Assembly: GCA_021203585.1 (NCBI GenBank)
Contig: JAJQAW010000090.1
Coordinates: forward strand, 1 to 6,847
From: Rikenellaceae bacterium
GTDB lineage: Bacteria; Bacteroidota; Bacteroidia; Bacteroidales; Rikenellaceae
DNA length: 6,847 nucleotides
Reading direction: 5' to 3'
Below the pieces are notes generated by a model. It saw nothing but the letters and a program-made list of their open reading frames with translations. It made no database searches and was not told the origin of the DNA. Positions 6,204-6,847 of the stretch are shown here, in pieces. The position numbers and the translations under genes were made by a program. Position 1 is the first letter of the stretch. Every line of letters starts with the position of its first letter.

Positions 6204-6847
6204 AACTTTAACGATCCTCTTGATATCGCTCTCGGTCAAGACTGTTCCCGCGTGGACACAAACTCCCCTAGAAGATTTTCTTCGGAGGGCGGAACAAGAG
6301 AGTCTCTACATTCGCGCGGGGCGGGCCGAGGCCGATGTACGCTTATCGGAGACCGAACGCAATAATTCACCGGACGATCCGGAAATCGAATATGAATATA
6401 TGCCGGGTATCGAAAACACGGGGGGAAAGCAGATTTCTTACGGTATATCTCAAACTTTTAGCTGGCCAGGCGAATACATTGCCCGTGCTAAATACAATAA
6501 ACTGGAACGGGAACAGGCTGAAATAAACTTCCTGGCCGAAAGAGAAGAATACCTCCTGCGGATCAAATTGGTCTGTTACGAGCTGATATACGCCCAAAAG
6601 AGACAGGAAATTTTGGATTGGCAGCAAACGAACGCAGAATCGGTTTTGGAATTGACCCAAAAACGGCTCGATCAGGGTGAGGCTACCGCCCTGGATGTTA
6701 ACAACGCACGGTTAAATTTAGCAACCGCAAATTCACTCCGCGTGGAAGGAATCTCACAACTGGAAATCAAGCGAAAGCAATTGGAAATGTTGTCTGGCAT
6801 CGAAACGTTCGATCCCAAGAGTTTTACTTACCTAGAGCCACCGGACG
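6196..6847 (+). CDS. TolC-family outer membrane efflux protein, CusC/CzcC type (3' end beyond the window)
   Basis: The first 217 residues of an outer-membrane channel protein; the frame is open to the window edge and about half of a typical protein of 400 or more residues is present. A signal peptide covers about residues 1-20 (hydrophobic ILLISLSV). There is no lipobox Cys, unlike E. coli CusC. Family hallmarks are the NSPDDPEIEYEY segment (57-68), SYGISQTFSWPGEY (81-94, the first beta-strand region) and a long coiled helix with RLDQGEATALDVNNAR (157-172). It would form the outer-membrane exit duct docking to the adaptor and pump encoded just upstream. Its ATG lies 8 bases inside the end of the pump gene, so translation is probably coupled. 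Gene order adaptor-pump-channel supports one transcript. Confidence 0.92.
   Translation, partial: MNKTLTILLISLSVKTVPAWTQTPLEDFLRRAEQESLYIRAGRAEADVRLSETERNNSPDDPEIEYEYMPGIENTGGKQISYGISQTFSWPGEYIARAKYNKLEREQAEINFLAEREEYLLRIKLVCYELIYAQKRQEILDWQQTNAESVLELTQKRLDQGEATALDVNNARLNLATANSLRVEGISQLEIKRKQLEMLSGIETFDPKSFTYLEPPD

Noticed and set aside
6367..6660. A 97-codon minus-strand frame at the right end
   Set aside because: It is antisense to the TolC-family gene, whose own plus-strand frame is open from 6196 to the window end with clear family motifs.

Overview
The window looks like part of a Bacteroidetes chromosome, probably Bacteroidales. The protein styles (a thioredoxin with the Bacteroidales-like LVDF/WC.PCK/MHPIL pattern, a small exported VPHHHH protein heading a metal-efflux operon), the weak Shine-Dalgarno sequences and one TAnnTTTG-type promoter candidate all point that way. 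This is inference from sequence style; genus cannot be given.

Left part (1-535): an AT-rich upstream stretch is followed by a plus-strand thioredoxin gene. Its natural start (180) is followed ten codons later by an in-frame TAA (210-212), so only a shortened product from an internal ATG at 219 can be read. A good intrinsic terminator overlaps the end of the gene. Convergent to it on the minus strand is a beta-phosphoglucomutase-like HAD protein (535-1161) that keeps the fold motifs but has conservative substitutions at three residues normally needed for catalysis or metal binding (D10N, K to R129, D to N154).

Right part (1278-6847): a plus-strand metal-efflux operon, transcribed divergently from the HAD gene. 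Its order is a small Cys/His-rich exported protein, a lipoprotein periplasmic adaptor (CusB/CzcB type) with a His-rich N-terminal linker, a complete 1038-residue heavy-metal RND pump (CusA/CzcA type), and the first 217 residues of a TolC-family outer-membrane factor (CusC/CzcC type) that runs off the window. Together the last three would form a tripartite pump moving metal ions from the periplasm or inner membrane out of the cell; the small protein and the His-rich linker probably bind metal in the periplasm. No regulator lies in the window. The metal is not settled: only one of the three CusA copper/silver methionines aligns with a Met.

No RNA genes, mobile elements or CRISPR arrays were seen. 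The points most worth a second look are the interrupted thioredoxin, the HAD protein with substituted catalytic residues, the Cys/His-rich small protein, and a long inverted repeat between that gene and the adaptor gene. None of these amounts to a clearly new system; the core is a recognisable heavy-metal efflux operon.
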